Shown here: in pieces, positions 1 through 7,477 of the stretch
Layout: each line of letters starts with the position of its first letter
Numbering within the stretch: position 1 is the first letter of the stretch
Assembly (NCBI GenBank): GCA_903951445.1
Contig: CAJBBZ010000151.1
Coordinates: 1-43,418, forward strand
Length of the DNA: 43,418 nucleotides
Source: an uncultured beta proteobacterium
GTDB taxonomy: Bacteria; Pseudomonadota; Gammaproteobacteria; Burkholderiales; Burkholderiaceae_C
Direction of reading: 5' to 3'
Notes under the pieces: generated by a model
Database searches by the model: none
What the model was told of the DNA's origin: nothing
The model's input: the letters and a program-made list of their open reading frames with translations, nothing else
Position numbers and translations under genes: made by a program

Positions 1-53
1 GTGCGAACAGCCGCGTCACGGTGGTGCAGCAACTGCCAGGCGCCAAGCCATGA
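1..53 (+). CDS. C-terminal end of an upstream gene, probably the membrane-fusion (HlyD-like) subunit of an exporter
   Basis: Reading from base 3 gives an open frame ending ANSRVTVVQQLPGAKP before a TGA at 51-53. That TGA overlaps the ATG at 50 of the next gene in an ATGA junction, which points to translational coupling. Only 16 codons are visible, so the family cannot be read from the sequence. In DevBCA/MacAB-like exporters the gene before an FtsX-type permease and a LolD-like ATPase usually encodes the periplasmic adaptor, and a tail of this kind fits. The assignment is therefore from context only. Confidence 0.45.
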   Translation, partial: ANSRVTVVQQLPGAKP

Positions 54-1264
54 TCAGTCTGGCCGGGCGCGACATCCTGCACGCCTGGGGCAAGTTCGTC
101 TTTACCGGCATCGGGCTGGGACTGCTCATTGGCGTGACCCTGACCATGGCCGGCGTGTACCGCGGCATGGTGGATGACGCCAATGTCTTGCTCGACAACA
201 GTGGGGCCGATTTGTGGGTGGTGCAAAAAGACACGCAAGGCCCTTATGCCGAGGCCTCAAGCCTAAGCGATGACAGTTACCGCAGCATCCTGGCCATGCC
301 CGGCGTGGCCCGCGTGGCCAATGTGACCTACCTGACCATGCAAGTTAGCGCCGCAGGCAATGGCAGGGCCCATGATGTGCGCGCCATGGTGGTGGGCGTC
401 ACGCCCGACGGCGCAGGCCATCCGGGCCAGCCGGGCTACCTGGTGCAGGGGCGGCGATTGACGCGTAGTCACTACGAAGCCGTGGTCGATGTGGCTGCTG
501 GGTTTGCGCTGGGTGAGCGCATCCGCATTCGCCGCAACATTTACACCGTAGTGGGGCTGACCCGGCGCATGGTGTCCTCGGGCGGAGATCCCATGGTCTT
601 TATCCCGATCAAGGACGCGCAAGAGGCCCAGTTTTTAAAAGACAACGACGCCATCCTTGCCCAGCGCGCGCGCACGGCGCAAAGCCCCGCGCTCAATCGC
701 CCCGGCGTGCCCGGCCTGCTCGATGCCGTGATTGCCTCCCAGAGCAGCAACACTTCGGTCAACGCCGTGCTGGTGCAAATTGGCCCCGGTACAAGCCCCG
801 ATGCAGTGGCCGAACCCATTCGGCGCTGGAAGCATTTCAGTGTGTTCACCCGCGCACAAATGCAATCCATCCTGATTGAAAAACTCATTGCCACGGCGGC
901 CAAGCAGATTGCTATGTTTTTGGTCATTCTGGCCATCGTCAGTGCGGCCATCGTGGCCTTCATTATTTACACACTCACCATGGGCAAGATCCGCGAAATT
1001 GCGGTGCTCAAACTCATAGGTACCACCAACCGCACCATTGCGGCCATGATCATGCAGCAAGCGGTGGCCCTTGGGCTAATCGGCTTTGTCGTGGGCAAGG
1101 TGGCGGCTACGTTCTGGGCACCGGTGTTCCCCAAGTATGTGTTGTTGGAATCCGCAGACGCATTACGCGGATTGGCTGCCGTGGTGGTGATTTGCATCCT
1201 GGCCAGCGTGGTGGCGATTCGCGCTGCGCTGCAGGTCGATCCGGCGGAGGCAATCGGTGGATAA
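50..1264 (+). CDS. FtsX-family ABC exporter permease (DevC-like)
   Basis: Inner-membrane permease of about 404 residues. One transmembrane helix lies near residues 15-35, then a large periplasmic domain (about 40-280, MacB-core-like), then three helices near 285-308, 335-355 and 375-392. The cytoplasmic stretch MGKIREIAVLKLIGTTNRTI between helices is the usual FtsX segment that contacts the ATPase, and the C-terminal DPAEAIGG is typical of MacB/DevC permeases. It overlaps the preceding frame by ATGA and the following ATPase frame by 8 bp, so the three genes form an operon. By family it should work with an adaptor protein and an outer-membrane channel to export a lipid, glycolipid or small hydrophobic compound. 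The substrate cannot be read from the sequence. Confidence 0.85.
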   Translation: MISLAGRDILHAWGKFVFTGIGLGLLIGVTLTMAGVYRGMVDDANVLLDNSGADLWVVQKDTQGPYAEASSLSDDSYRSILAMPGVARVANVTYLTMQVSAAGNGRAHDVRAMVVGVTPDGAGHPGQPGYLVQGRRLTRSHYEAVVDVAAGFALGERIRIRRNIYTVVGLTRRMVSSGGDPMVFIPIKDAQEAQFLKDNDAILAQRARTAQSPALNRPGVPGLLDAVIASQSSNTSVNAVLVQIGPGTSPDAVAEPIRRWKHFSVFTRAQMQSILIEKLIATAAKQIAMFLVILAIVSAAIVAFIIYTLTMGKIREIAVLKLIGTTNRTIAAMIMQQAVALGLIGFVVGKVAATFWAPVFPKYVLLESADALRGLAAVVVICILASVVAIRAALQVDPAEAIGG

Positions 1265-2003
1265 CACAAGCACCTTGACAAGCCCCATGGCCACTGGACG
1301 CGGCATCCGCATCGAAAACCTGACCAAACGCTATGGCCAGGGCGACACGGCGGTTGATGCGCTCAAGGGCGTGAACATGGTGGTCGGCCCCGGCGAGGTG
1401 GTGGGCTTGGTCGGCCCCTCGGGCTCGGGCAAAAGCACGCTCCTCAAATGTTTGGGGGCCGTGATTGAACCCACCAGCGGGCGCATGGTCTTGGGCCAGG
1501 ACGTAATCTACAACCAGGGCTGGAAGATTGCAGACCTGCGCGCCCTGCGGCGCGACAAGATCGGTTTTGTGTTTCAGGCCCCCTACCTGATACCGTTTTT
1601 GGATGTCACCGACAACGTGGCCTTGTTGCCCATGCTCGCTGGCGTTGCCAATGCCGAAGCACGCAAACGCGCCTTGGTGCTGCTGACGGCACTTGATGTG
1701 CAGCACCGGGCCAAAGCCATGCCCAACCAGCTCTCGGGCGGCGAACAGCAGCGGGTGTCGATTGCGCGCGGACTGGTGAACCGCCCGCCGGTGATTCTGG
1801 CCGACGAGCCCACCGCGCCGCTTGATAGCGAGCGCGCCTTGGCCGTGATCCGCATCCTGAACCAAATGGCCAAGCAGTTTGATACCGCCATCATCGTGGT
1901 CACCCACGACGAAAAAATCATTCCAACATTCAAGCGGATTTACCACATCCGCGATGGCGTGACCCACGAAGAAGTGGGTGAAGGCCGTAGCACCGAGCCC
2001 TGA
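1257..2003 (+). CDS. ABC exporter ATPase (LolD/DevA-like)
   Basis: Cytoplasmic ATPase of 248 residues that powers the adjacent FtsX-type permease. Visible motifs are Walker A GPSGSGKST (residues 53-61), Q-loop Q107, signature LSGGEQQR (159-166), Walker B VILADE (179-184) and the switch histidine in VTHDE (H217). The D-loop reads PTAPLD, with proline where Ala or Ser is common, which is a small oddity. The first possible start is GTG at 1257, overlapping the permease stop. An ATG at 1287 is an alternative that would give 238 residues. The short size, with nothing beyond the nucleotide-binding domain, fits the LolD/MacB-ATPase group rather than an importer ATPase. Confidence 0.88.
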   Translation: MDNTSTLTSPMATGRGIRIENLTKRYGQGDTAVDALKGVNMVVGPGEVVGLVGPSGSGKSTLLKCLGAVIEPTSGRMVLGQDVIYNQGWKIADLRALRRDKIGFVFQAPYLIPFLDVTDNVALLPMLAGVANAEARKRALVLLTALDVQHRAKAMPNQLSGGEQQRVSIARGLVNRPPVILADEPTAPLDSERALAVIRILNQMAKQFDTAIIVVTHDEKIIPTFKRIYHIRDGVTHEEVGEGRSTEP

Positions 2004-2028
2004 ATTTTTATCCAACGGAGTCTTTTTT

Positions 2029-2577
2029 ATGAGCCCATTACCCACCCGCCACCACCCTGCCTTGGTGGTTTTGCATTGGCTGCTGGCTGTACTTTTGTTG
2101 CTGGCGCTGACCATGGGTACGTTTGTGCTCAAGGAAATGCCCAACGCCTCGCCCGACAAAATGGGCGCCCTGCGCGGCCACATGGTGGTGGGTATTGCCA
2201 TTGGCGCCCTGATGGTGGTGCGCTTGCTGGTGCGCTGGCGCAGCGCGGGCCCCGCGCCTGCCGTGACCGGAAAGCGCTTGCTCGATGGCTTAGGAAAAAT
2301 CGCACACATGGGCTTGTACCTGCTGGTGTTTGCCATGGCCGCCAGCGGCATGGCCACGGCCTTGCAGGCCGGATTGCCAGAGATCATTTTTGGCGGCAGC
2401 GGCGCGCCCTTGCCCGAGAGCTTCGCCGTCTACCCAGCGCGTCTGGTGCACGGCGTGATAGCGACCTTGTTGATCATTCAGGTTGGCGTGCATGTGGCGG
2501 GTGCGCTCTACCACCAAGTCGTGCTGAAGGACAGGCTTCTGTCGCGCATGGGCTTTGGCAAACGCCAGGCGCATTGA
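2029..2577 (+). CDS. Cytochrome b561-type membrane protein
   Basis: A protein of 182 residues with four predicted transmembrane helices, near residues 12-33, 51-69, 92-112 and 137-160. Histidines stand in the helices at H16 (VLHWLLA), H51 (LRGHMVVG), H141 and H155, the pattern of bis-heme b561 electron-carrier proteins of the CybB/YceJ and Ni,Fe-hydrogenase cytochrome b superfamily. It probably moves electrons between the quinone pool and a periplasmic acceptor. The start chosen is ATG 2029, preceded by AACGGAG at 2014-2020. The frame is open further upstream but overlaps the ATPase gene. It lies 25 bp after the ATPase gene and may be co-transcribed, though a functional link is not obvious. 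Confidence 0.8.
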   Translation: MSPLPTRHHPALVVLHWLLAVLLLLALTMGTFVLKEMPNASPDKMGALRGHMVVGIAIGALMVVRLLVRWRSAGPAPAVTGKRLLDGLGKIAHMGLYLLVFAMAASGMATALQAGLPEIIFGGSGAPLPESFAVYPARLVHGVIATLLIIQVGVHVAGALYHQVVLKDRLLSRMGFGKRQAH

Positions 2578-2740
2578 ATGTCACCCATGAAAAAACCAAC
2601 AGACGCGCCCTTGTCAGACCGGCGGTTTACAGCATCCGAATGGCAGCAGTGGCCTTACAGCGCGGTGGCGCAGTCATTTTTGGCCCAGCAGCAGTGGTGG
2701 TAAGAAGCCACCACGGGCATCAAAGTCCCGAAGCGAGTAA
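2578..2740 (+). pseudogene. Remnant of a polyhydroxyalkanoate synthase-like N-terminus
   Basis: An ATG directly after the previous stop (TGAATG) opens a 41-codon frame containing DRRFTASEWQQWPYSAVAQ and then QQQWW before a TAA at 2701-2703. Reading through that stop in the same frame continues EATTGIKVP up to about 2740, where sequence matching a dispersed repeat begins. DRRF..-W...P......FL...QWW..ATTG is, from memory, how the N-terminal domain of class I PHA synthases (PhaC family) begins. The rest of the roughly 550-residue protein is absent. I read it as a decayed and truncated gene. A short unrelated expressed peptide is possible but less likely. Confidence 0.5.
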
Positions 2741-2893
2741 AGGTCTGCATAAGCCCGTCACTGCGTACATGGAGGAGCGCAGCGACGCGGCAGTCCATCG
2801 CGGTGCGGTGCATAGGCACGCAAATGCGCGCATACATGGATTGCCACGGCCTGTGGCCTCGCTGTCACAGGTTTGGACTTGTGCAGAGCTTCC
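2740..2893. repeat. Dispersed palindromic repeat, copy 1 (diverged)
   Basis: The left end AAGGTCTGCATAAG (2740-2753) followed by a CCGTCA block, the internal GAGCGCAGCGACGCGGC, the later TGGATTGC, and the right end TTTGGACT...AGAGCTTCC all line up in order with the copy at 12743-12878. The middle is longer here and more diverged. It begins where the PHA-synthase-like remnant ends. The remaining stretch up to 2993 (about 100 bp) shows no gene. It contains an AT-rich segment that may include the 3' untranslated region of the minus-strand enolase-superfamily gene. Confidence 0.7.
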
Positions 2894-2993
2894 CTCGCAA
2901 ACCATATTGCTATCTTCAGATTGCAAATAGCCGATAGCTTTCTGTCACAAAAGCGTGGGGTACTTTGGCTGGTAAAAATGCCGCACGTTTGCT

Positions 2994-4166
2994 TTAGTTA
3001 GCCCTTGCGCATGCAGAGGCCAACGCCTCCAAGTCCGGCTCCACACCAATACCGGGTAGCGCTTCTAAAGTGATGCAGCTATCCCGCACTTGCGCCAGCG
3101 GCGGCGCCAGCAGGCTGCGCAAGGCGTTGTCGTTGGCATCGACTTCCAGCAGTCCATCGCCACCCGCAGCGGCCAGCACATGGGCTGAGGCCATGAGGCC
3201 GATGCCCGCACCCAAAAAATGCGGACAGTAGCGCAGGCCTTGCGCCCTTATGTTTTGGATGACCTGCCAAGCGCCAGAGATGCCGCCCCATTTGGCGATG
3301 TCGGGCTGAACCACGCCGAACGCGCCGCTGGCGATGCCTTGCGCAAAGGCTTGGCGGCCCAGCATGTTTTCCCCAGCTGCCAAGGGCATGGAGGCGCCTA
3401 CTTTTAATTGTTGCCAAGCTGCCATGCTGCTGTCGGCGCGCAGCGGCTCTTCCAGCCAGGCCAGGCCAAAGCGCGCAAGTTGCGGCAACATGCTTTGCGC
3501 CTTGTCCAGGCTCCAGGCTTGGTTGACATCGGCCATGACATCGAGGTCTGGCCCCAGCCATTCGCGCACGGCATGCAGATTGGCCAGGTCTTGCGCGTCG
3601 TCAAAACCGATTTTGAGTTTGAAAGCCCGGTAGCCCGCCGCGTGCATGCGCTGCACCACATTCAAAGGTGCGTCCGGGTTGATGCCGCTGGCATAGACGG
3701 GCACGGTGTTCTTGCTGCCACCGAGCAAGCGGTAAAGGGGCAGGTCGGCGCGGCGGGCGCACAAATCCCACAGTGCCAAATCCACCCCGGCGATAACCTG
3801 GGCCAGTGGGCCAAATTCGCCGGCTTGCAGTGCCAGCACTTCGGTGCGGGCAGTGGCATGGGCATAGGCGTGTTGCGGGCTGTCAAAAGACTGGTTTAGC
3901 AGCAAGGGCGCAAATACGGTGTCGAGCAAGCGCGCCCGGTGCTCTGCGCCGCAGGCCGGGAAGTTGCACCAGACCTCGCCCCAGCCAATGGCGCCATCGG
4001 AAGTTTCGGCGCGCACCAACAAAGCCGGGCGGTCGCGCATGATGCCAAAAGACGTACGCACCGGCACCGGGCTGGGACAGCGAAACACATAAGCGCGCAG
4101 GCTGTGCAAGGCAATGCCCAGAGGCAAAGCGCTGGTGTCAGGATGCGGCAGTGGGGCAGGGAGCAT
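2994..4166 (-). CDS. Mandelate racemase/muconate lactonizing enzyme family protein (enolase superfamily)
   Basis: Cytoplasmic enzyme of 390 residues with the enolase-superfamily layout: an N-terminal capping domain (about 20-150) and a TIM-barrel domain. Visible catalytic elements are the KxK pair K183/K185 in AFKLKIGF, metal ligands D213 (ADVNQ), E239/E240 (LEEP) and E266 (AAGEN), then QPDIAKWGG (D289, K292) and CPHFLG (H316). An Asp after strand 6 together with a His after strand 7 resembles the mandelate-racemase subgroup, whose members are mostly acid-sugar dehydratases. K292 keeps an MLE-like alternative open. The substrate is unknown. It is divergent from the GMC oxidase gene across a 112-bp region with a palindromic operator, so the two are probably co-regulated. 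Confidence 0.8.
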   Translation of the reverse strand: MLPAPLPHPDTSALPLGIALHSLRAYVFRCPSPVPVRTSFGIMRDRPALLVRAETSDGAIGWGEVWCNFPACGAEHRARLLDTVFAPLLLNQSFDSPQHAYAHATARTEVLALQAGEFGPLAQVIAGVDLALWDLCARRADLPLYRLLGGSKNTVPVYASGINPDAPLNVVQRMHAAGYRAFKLKIGFDDAQDLANLHAVREWLGPDLDVMADVNQAWSLDKAQSMLPQLARFGLAWLEEPLRADSSMAAWQQLKVGASMPLAAGENMLGRQAFAQGIASGAFGVVQPDIAKWGGISGAWQVIQNIRAQGLRYCPHFLGAGIGLMASAHVLAAAGGDGLLEVDANDNALRSLLAPPLAQVRDSCITLEALPGIGVEPDLEALASACARAN

Positions 4167-4167
4167 G

Positions 4168-4201
4168 TTAAAAGTCTAAAGGTATGGCATATAATACCTT
4201 T
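4168..4201 (+). promoter_or_regulatory. Promoter with overlapping palindromic operator for the GMC oxidase gene
   Basis: A perfect TATAAT at 4190-4195 has TTAAAA at 4168-4173 with a 16-bp spacer, giving a plausible sigma-70 promoter reading toward 4279. An inverted repeat with perfect 8-bp arms, AAAGGTAT (4178-4185) and ATACCTTT (4194-4201), is separated by 8 bp and covers the -10 element. That placement is typical of a repressor site. The region is shared with the divergent enolase-superfamily gene. No regulator gene is adjacent. The GntR-family protein encoded at 12876-13613 is the nearest candidate in the window, but that is only a guess. Confidence 0.5.
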
Positions 4202-4216
4202 AATGCACAAGACGCT

Positions 4217-4233
4217 GTTTTTTCGTAAAAAAC
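4217..4233. promoter_or_regulatory. Second palindrome in the GMC oxidase leader
   Basis: GTTTTTT (4217-4223) and AAAAAAC (4227-4233) form perfect 7-bp arms around CGT. It lies about 15-30 bp downstream of the start site expected from the promoter at 4168-4195. It could be a second operator or a weak leader hairpin. The AT-rich arms make a stable RNA stem unlikely. Confidence 0.35.
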
Positions 4234-4278
4234 CTGCATCGTCGGCTGCTGAAAAACCAATAAACCCGCCACCAAGCC

Positions 4279-5925
4279 ATGACCCCAGCCGCCACATCCC
4301 AGGGCTATGACTACATCATCATCGGCGCAGGTTCGGCCGGTTGTGTGTTGGCCAATCGCCTGAGCGCGGACCCGGCTTGTCGGGTTTTGCTGCTCGAAGC
4401 CGGTGGCGCATCGCAAGGCTTTTGGTTGCGTCTGCCAGTGGGCTATTTCCGCACGATTAACGACACGCGCTTTTCCTGGCAGTTTCCGGTAGAGCCGCAG
4501 GCCTACACCATGGGCCGCAGCATGGTGTGGCCGCGTGGCAAAGTGCTGGGCGGCTCTAGCGCAATCAATGGCCTGCTCTATATACGTGGCCAGCGCGCTG
4601 ACTATGACGATTGGGCCGCGTTAGGTGCCAAAGGCTGGGGCTATGAGGATGTGTTGCCCTTCTTCAAACGCTCGGAGCGTTACGAAGGTGGTGCCAATGC
4701 CTTTCACGGCGGCAGTGGCGAATTGGGTGTATCCGATTTGCGCAACGACCACCCCTATTGCGAGGCTTGGCTCGATGCCGCAGCCCAGGCCGGCCATGCC
4801 CGCACCGATGACTTTAATGGCGCCCAATCCGATGGCATGGGCCGCTACCAACTCACCTTGCGCGGGCACTGGCGCTGTGATGCGGCGACCGCGTTTTTGC
4901 GCCCGGCCATGGGCCGTAAAAATTTGCGCGTGATCACTGCCGCACATGTCACGCAAATCCTTCAAGCACATGGGCGCGCCGTGGGCGTGCAATGGCTGCA
5001 AGCGGGTAAGCAGCATGAGGCGCTGGTCGATGGCGAAGTGCTATTGGCGGCGGGCGCTTTGCAGTCGCCGCAGATATTGCAGCTTTCGGGCATTGGGCCT
5101 GCGGCCTTGCTGCGCGAACACCGCGTCGATGTCAAAGTCGATGCGCCCGAAGTAGGCGCCAATTTGCAAGACCACTACCAGGCGCGTGTGATCGTGAAGC
5201 TGCGCAAAGCGCATTCGCTCAATGACGATGTGCGCAATCCTTTGCGCTTGGCGCAAATGGGCGCGCAATGGTTGTTTCAGCAACGCGGGCCTTTGACCGT
5301 GGGCGCGGGTCAGGTCGGTGGGCTGGCCTGCACCGAGCATGCGCAAGGTGGCCGGGCCGATGTCTTGTTTAACGTCATGCCTTTGTCGGTGGACAAGCCG
5401 GGCGACCCGCTGCACCGTTTCTCGGGGTTTTCAGCATCGGCCACGCAATGCAGGCCGCTGTCGACGGGCACGGTGCAATTGCAATCCGCCAACCCGACGG
5501 CTGCGCCGCGCATCGTGTCTAACTATTTGCGCGACCCGCAGGATGTGCGGGTGCTGGTGGCCGGGCTGCGCCAGTTGCGCGAGATTTATGCCCAAGCGGC
5601 TTTTAGTGGCCTGGTCACGGGCGAGGAATATTTCCCTGGAAACGCGGTAGTGGGCTACAAAGCCTTAGAAGCCTTTGCCCGCGCGCGCGGCGGCACGGTG
5701 TACCACCCGGTAGGTACTTGCCGCATGGGCGCGGACGAGCACGCCGTGGTGGATGACCGCCTGCGGGTGCGCGGCGTGGCGGGCTTGCGCGTGATCGATG
5801 CCTCGGTCATGCCGCGCCTGGTGTCCACCAATACCAATGCGGCGGCTATCATGATTGGCGAAAAAGGCGCGGCCATGGTGCTGGAAGATGCCCGGCGCGG
5901 CACCTCTGCAAACCATTCCCATTAA
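4279..5925 (+). CDS. GMC-family FAD alcohol oxidoreductase (choline dehydrogenase-like)
   Basis: FAD-dependent enzyme of 548 residues that oxidises an alcohol to an aldehyde. The dinucleotide motif GAGSAG is at residues 16-21. The GMC signature PRGKVLGGSSAINGLLYIRG follows near residue 85-105. The catalytic pair is H476 in YHPVGTCRMG and N520 in STNTNAA. It resembles the BetA/AlkJ/polyethylene-glycol dehydrogenase branch. It lacks enough BetA-specific residues for me to call it choline dehydrogenase. There is no signal peptide. The aldehyde dehydrogenase gene starts 46 bp downstream, so alcohol to aldehyde to acid in two steps is likely. A choline-sulfatase-like gene nearby raises choline as a possible substrate, but other alcohols released by desulfation fit equally well. 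Confidence 0.85.
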   Translation: MTPAATSQGYDYIIIGAGSAGCVLANRLSADPACRVLLLEAGGASQGFWLRLPVGYFRTINDTRFSWQFPVEPQAYTMGRSMVWPRGKVLGGSSAINGLLYIRGQRADYDDWAALGAKGWGYEDVLPFFKRSERYEGGANAFHGGSGELGVSDLRNDHPYCEAWLDAAAQAGHARTDDFNGAQSDGMGRYQLTLRGHWRCDAATAFLRPAMGRKNLRVITAAHVTQILQAHGRAVGVQWLQAGKQHEALVDGEVLLAAGALQSPQILQLSGIGPAALLREHRVDVKVDAPEVGANLQDHYQARVIVKLRKAHSLNDDVRNPLRLAQMGAQWLFQQRGPLTVGAGQVGGLACTEHAQGGRADVLFNVMPLSVDKPGDPLHRFSGFSASATQCRPLSTGTVQLQSANPTAAPRIVSNYLRDPQDVRVLVAGLRQLREIYAQAAFSGLVTGEEYFPGNAVVGYKALEAFARARGGTVYHPVGTCRMGADEHAVVDDRLRVRGVAGLRVIDASVMPRLVSTNTNAAAIMIGEKGAAMVLEDARRGTSANHSH

Positions 5926-5926
5926 T

Positions 5927-5949
5927 GCGCGCGTCGCCCTGACGCGCGC
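5927..5949 (+). other. GC-rich hairpin between the GMC oxidase and aldehyde dehydrogenase genes
   Basis: GCGCGCGTC (5927-5935) and GACGCGCGC (5941-5949) are perfect 9-bp arms around GCCCT, starting right after the GMC stop codon. No T-run follows, so it is not a classic intrinsic terminator. It may stabilise the upstream message or set the ratio of the two proteins. A protein-binding palindrome is an alternative. Confidence 0.6.
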
Positions 5950-5971
5950 CCCATAACTCGAAAGAAAACTG

Positions 5972-7414
5972 ATGAACGATTACCCCGACATCCAACTCCA
6001 TATCGACGGCCAGTGGCGCGCGGGCGGCTCTGGACGCAGCCTGCCGGTGCGCAACCCGGCCACTGGCGAAGTGATGGCACAACTGGCGTGCGCGGACCTT
6101 GACGACATCGCCCAAGCGGCGGACTCCGCTGAGCGCGGGTTTGCGGTGTGGAGCCGCACTAGCGCGTTTGAGCGCTACAAGACCATGCGCAAAGCTGCGC
6201 AACTGCTGCGCGAGCGCGCCGACCACGTGGCCCGCCTCATGACCATGGAGCAAGGCAAACCGCTGGCCGAGGCGCGCATGGAGGTGATGGCCGGGGCCGA
6301 CACCATCGACTGGTTTGCCGAAGAAGGACGGCGCGCCTATGGCCGCGTCATTCCCGCGCGCCAGCAAGATGTCTATCAACTGGTGGTCAAAGAACCGGTC
6401 GGGCCGGTGGCGGCTTTTACGCCCTGGAATTTCCCAATCAACCAAATCGTGCGCAAACTGGCCGCTGCGCTGGCTGCCGGTTGCTCTATCGTGGTCAAGG
6501 CGCCGGAAGAAACCCCGGCATCCCCGGCAGCGCTCATTACTACCTTTATCGATGCGGGTGTACCTGCGGGCGTGGTGAATCTGATTTACGGCGACCCGGC
6601 GCAAATTTCTTCTTACCTGATTGCGCATCCGGTGATTCGCAAAATTTCGTTTACCGGCTCTACCGTGGTGGGCAAGCAATTAGCGTCCATGGCCGGCTTG
6701 CACATGAAGCGCATGACCATGGAACTGGGCGGGCATGCGCCCGTGATTGTGTTTAACGATGCGGATGTGGCGCTGGCTGCCAAGACCATGGTGGCGAGTA
6801 AGTTTCGCAATGCCGGACAGGTCTGCGTCTCGCCCACCCGGTTTTTGGTGCAAGAGGGCGTGTACCGCGAGTTTGTGTCGCAATTTGTGGAGCACGCGCG
6901 CAAGCTCAAAGTGGGAAATGGCTTGGACACGGCCAGCAATATGGGCCCGCTCGCCAACCCGCGCCGCGTCAGCGCCATGCAAAGCCTGACGGACGACGCC
7001 TGCGCCCACAACGCGCAGCTCGTGTTGGGCGGCAAGCCCATAACCGGTGCCGGCAATTACTGGGAGCCTACCGTCTTGACCGAAGTGCCGCTGGACGCGC
7101 GCGCCATGATCGACGAGCCCTTTGGCCCCATGGCCTTGATCAACCCCTTTGCCAGTTTTGACGACGCGGTGCGCGAAGCCAACCGCCTGCAAGCCGGCCT
7201 TGCGGCCTACGCCTGGACCCGCTCAGCACGCACCGCCCAACAAATCGGCGCGGCGGTGCAAGCCGGTATGGTCAGCATCAACCACTTGGGTCTGGGCATG
7301 CCCGAGACGCCTTTTGGTGGCGTGAAAGATTCCGGCTACGGTTCCGAAGGCGGCACCGAAGCGCTGGAAGCGTATTTGAACCCCAAGTTCATTTCGCAGG
7401 CGGGCTTGCTGTAA
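5972..7414 (+). CDS. NAD(P)-dependent aldehyde dehydrogenase (succinate-semialdehyde dehydrogenase-like)
   Basis: Cytoplasmic enzyme of 480 residues that oxidises an aldehyde to the acid. Key residues are visible: N153 in TPWNFP, the general base E251 in MELGG and the nucleophile C285 in [17 protein letters not shown] lies in the cofactor-binding region and [15 protein letters not shown] near the end. The overall style ([21 protein letters not shown]) is that of the GabD/succinate-semialdehyde group, which has broad relatives. It follows the GMC oxidase and probably takes its aldehyde product. GAAAGAAAA lies just upstream of the ATG as a ribosome-binding region. A strong convergent terminator follows the stop codon. 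Confidence 0.87.
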   Translation: MNDYPDIQLHIDGQWRAGGSGRSLPVRNPATGEVMAQLACADLDDIAQAADSAERGFAVWSRTSAFERYKTMRKAAQLLRERADHVARLMTMEQGKPLAEARMEVMAGADTIDWFAEEGRRAYGRVIPARQQDVYQLVVKEPVGPVAAFTPWNFPINQIVRKLAAALAAGCSIVVKAPEETPASPAALITTFIDAGVPAGVVNLIYGDPAQISSYLIAHPVIRKISFTGSTVVGKQLASMAGLHMKRMTMELGGHAPVIVFNDADVALAAKTMVASKFRNAGQVCVSPTRFLVQEGVYREFVSQFVEHARKLKVGNGLDTASNMGPLANPRRVSAMQSLTDDACAHNAQLVLGGKPITGAGNYWEPTVLTEVPLDARAMIDEPFGPMALINPFASFDDAVREANRLQAGLAAYAWTRSARTAQQIGAAVQAGMVSINHLGLGMPETPFGGVKDSGYGSEGGTEALEAYLNPKFISQAGLL

Positions 7415-7418
7415 AAGA

Positions 7419-7452
7419 ACAAAGGCCCAAGCCTTGTCGCTTGCGCCTTTGT
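7419..7452. terminator. Bidirectional intrinsic terminator
   Basis: ACAAAGGC-C-CAAGC (7419-7432) pairs with GCTTG-C-GCCTTTGT (7439-7452): 13 paired bases, one C-C mismatch, and a 6-nt loop CTTGTC. An A-rich run (AAAAGA) precedes it and CTTT follows, so it can act on both strands. It sits exactly between the convergent aldehyde dehydrogenase gene (stop at 7414) and the minus-strand importer operon (ends at 7478). Confidence 0.8.
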
Positions 7453-7477
7453 CTTTAGCTGCGCCGCAGCGCGACGT

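Noticed and set aside
1107-2387. A 426-codon open frame on the minus strand across the ABC ATPase and cytochrome genes
   Set aside because: It is antisense to two well-supported genes and its protein is rich in Ala/His/Arg with no family, the usual shadow of GC-rich coding sequence.
4279-5925. Naming the GMC enzyme betA (choline dehydrogenase)
   Set aside because: It has the GMC signature and catalytic pair, but lacks enough BetA-specific sequence and is not in a betIBA arrangement.
5849-6679. A 276-codon minus-strand frame over the aldehyde dehydrogenase gene
   Set aside because: The plus-strand enzyme has all catalytic motifs; the minus-strand product looks like a translated complement.
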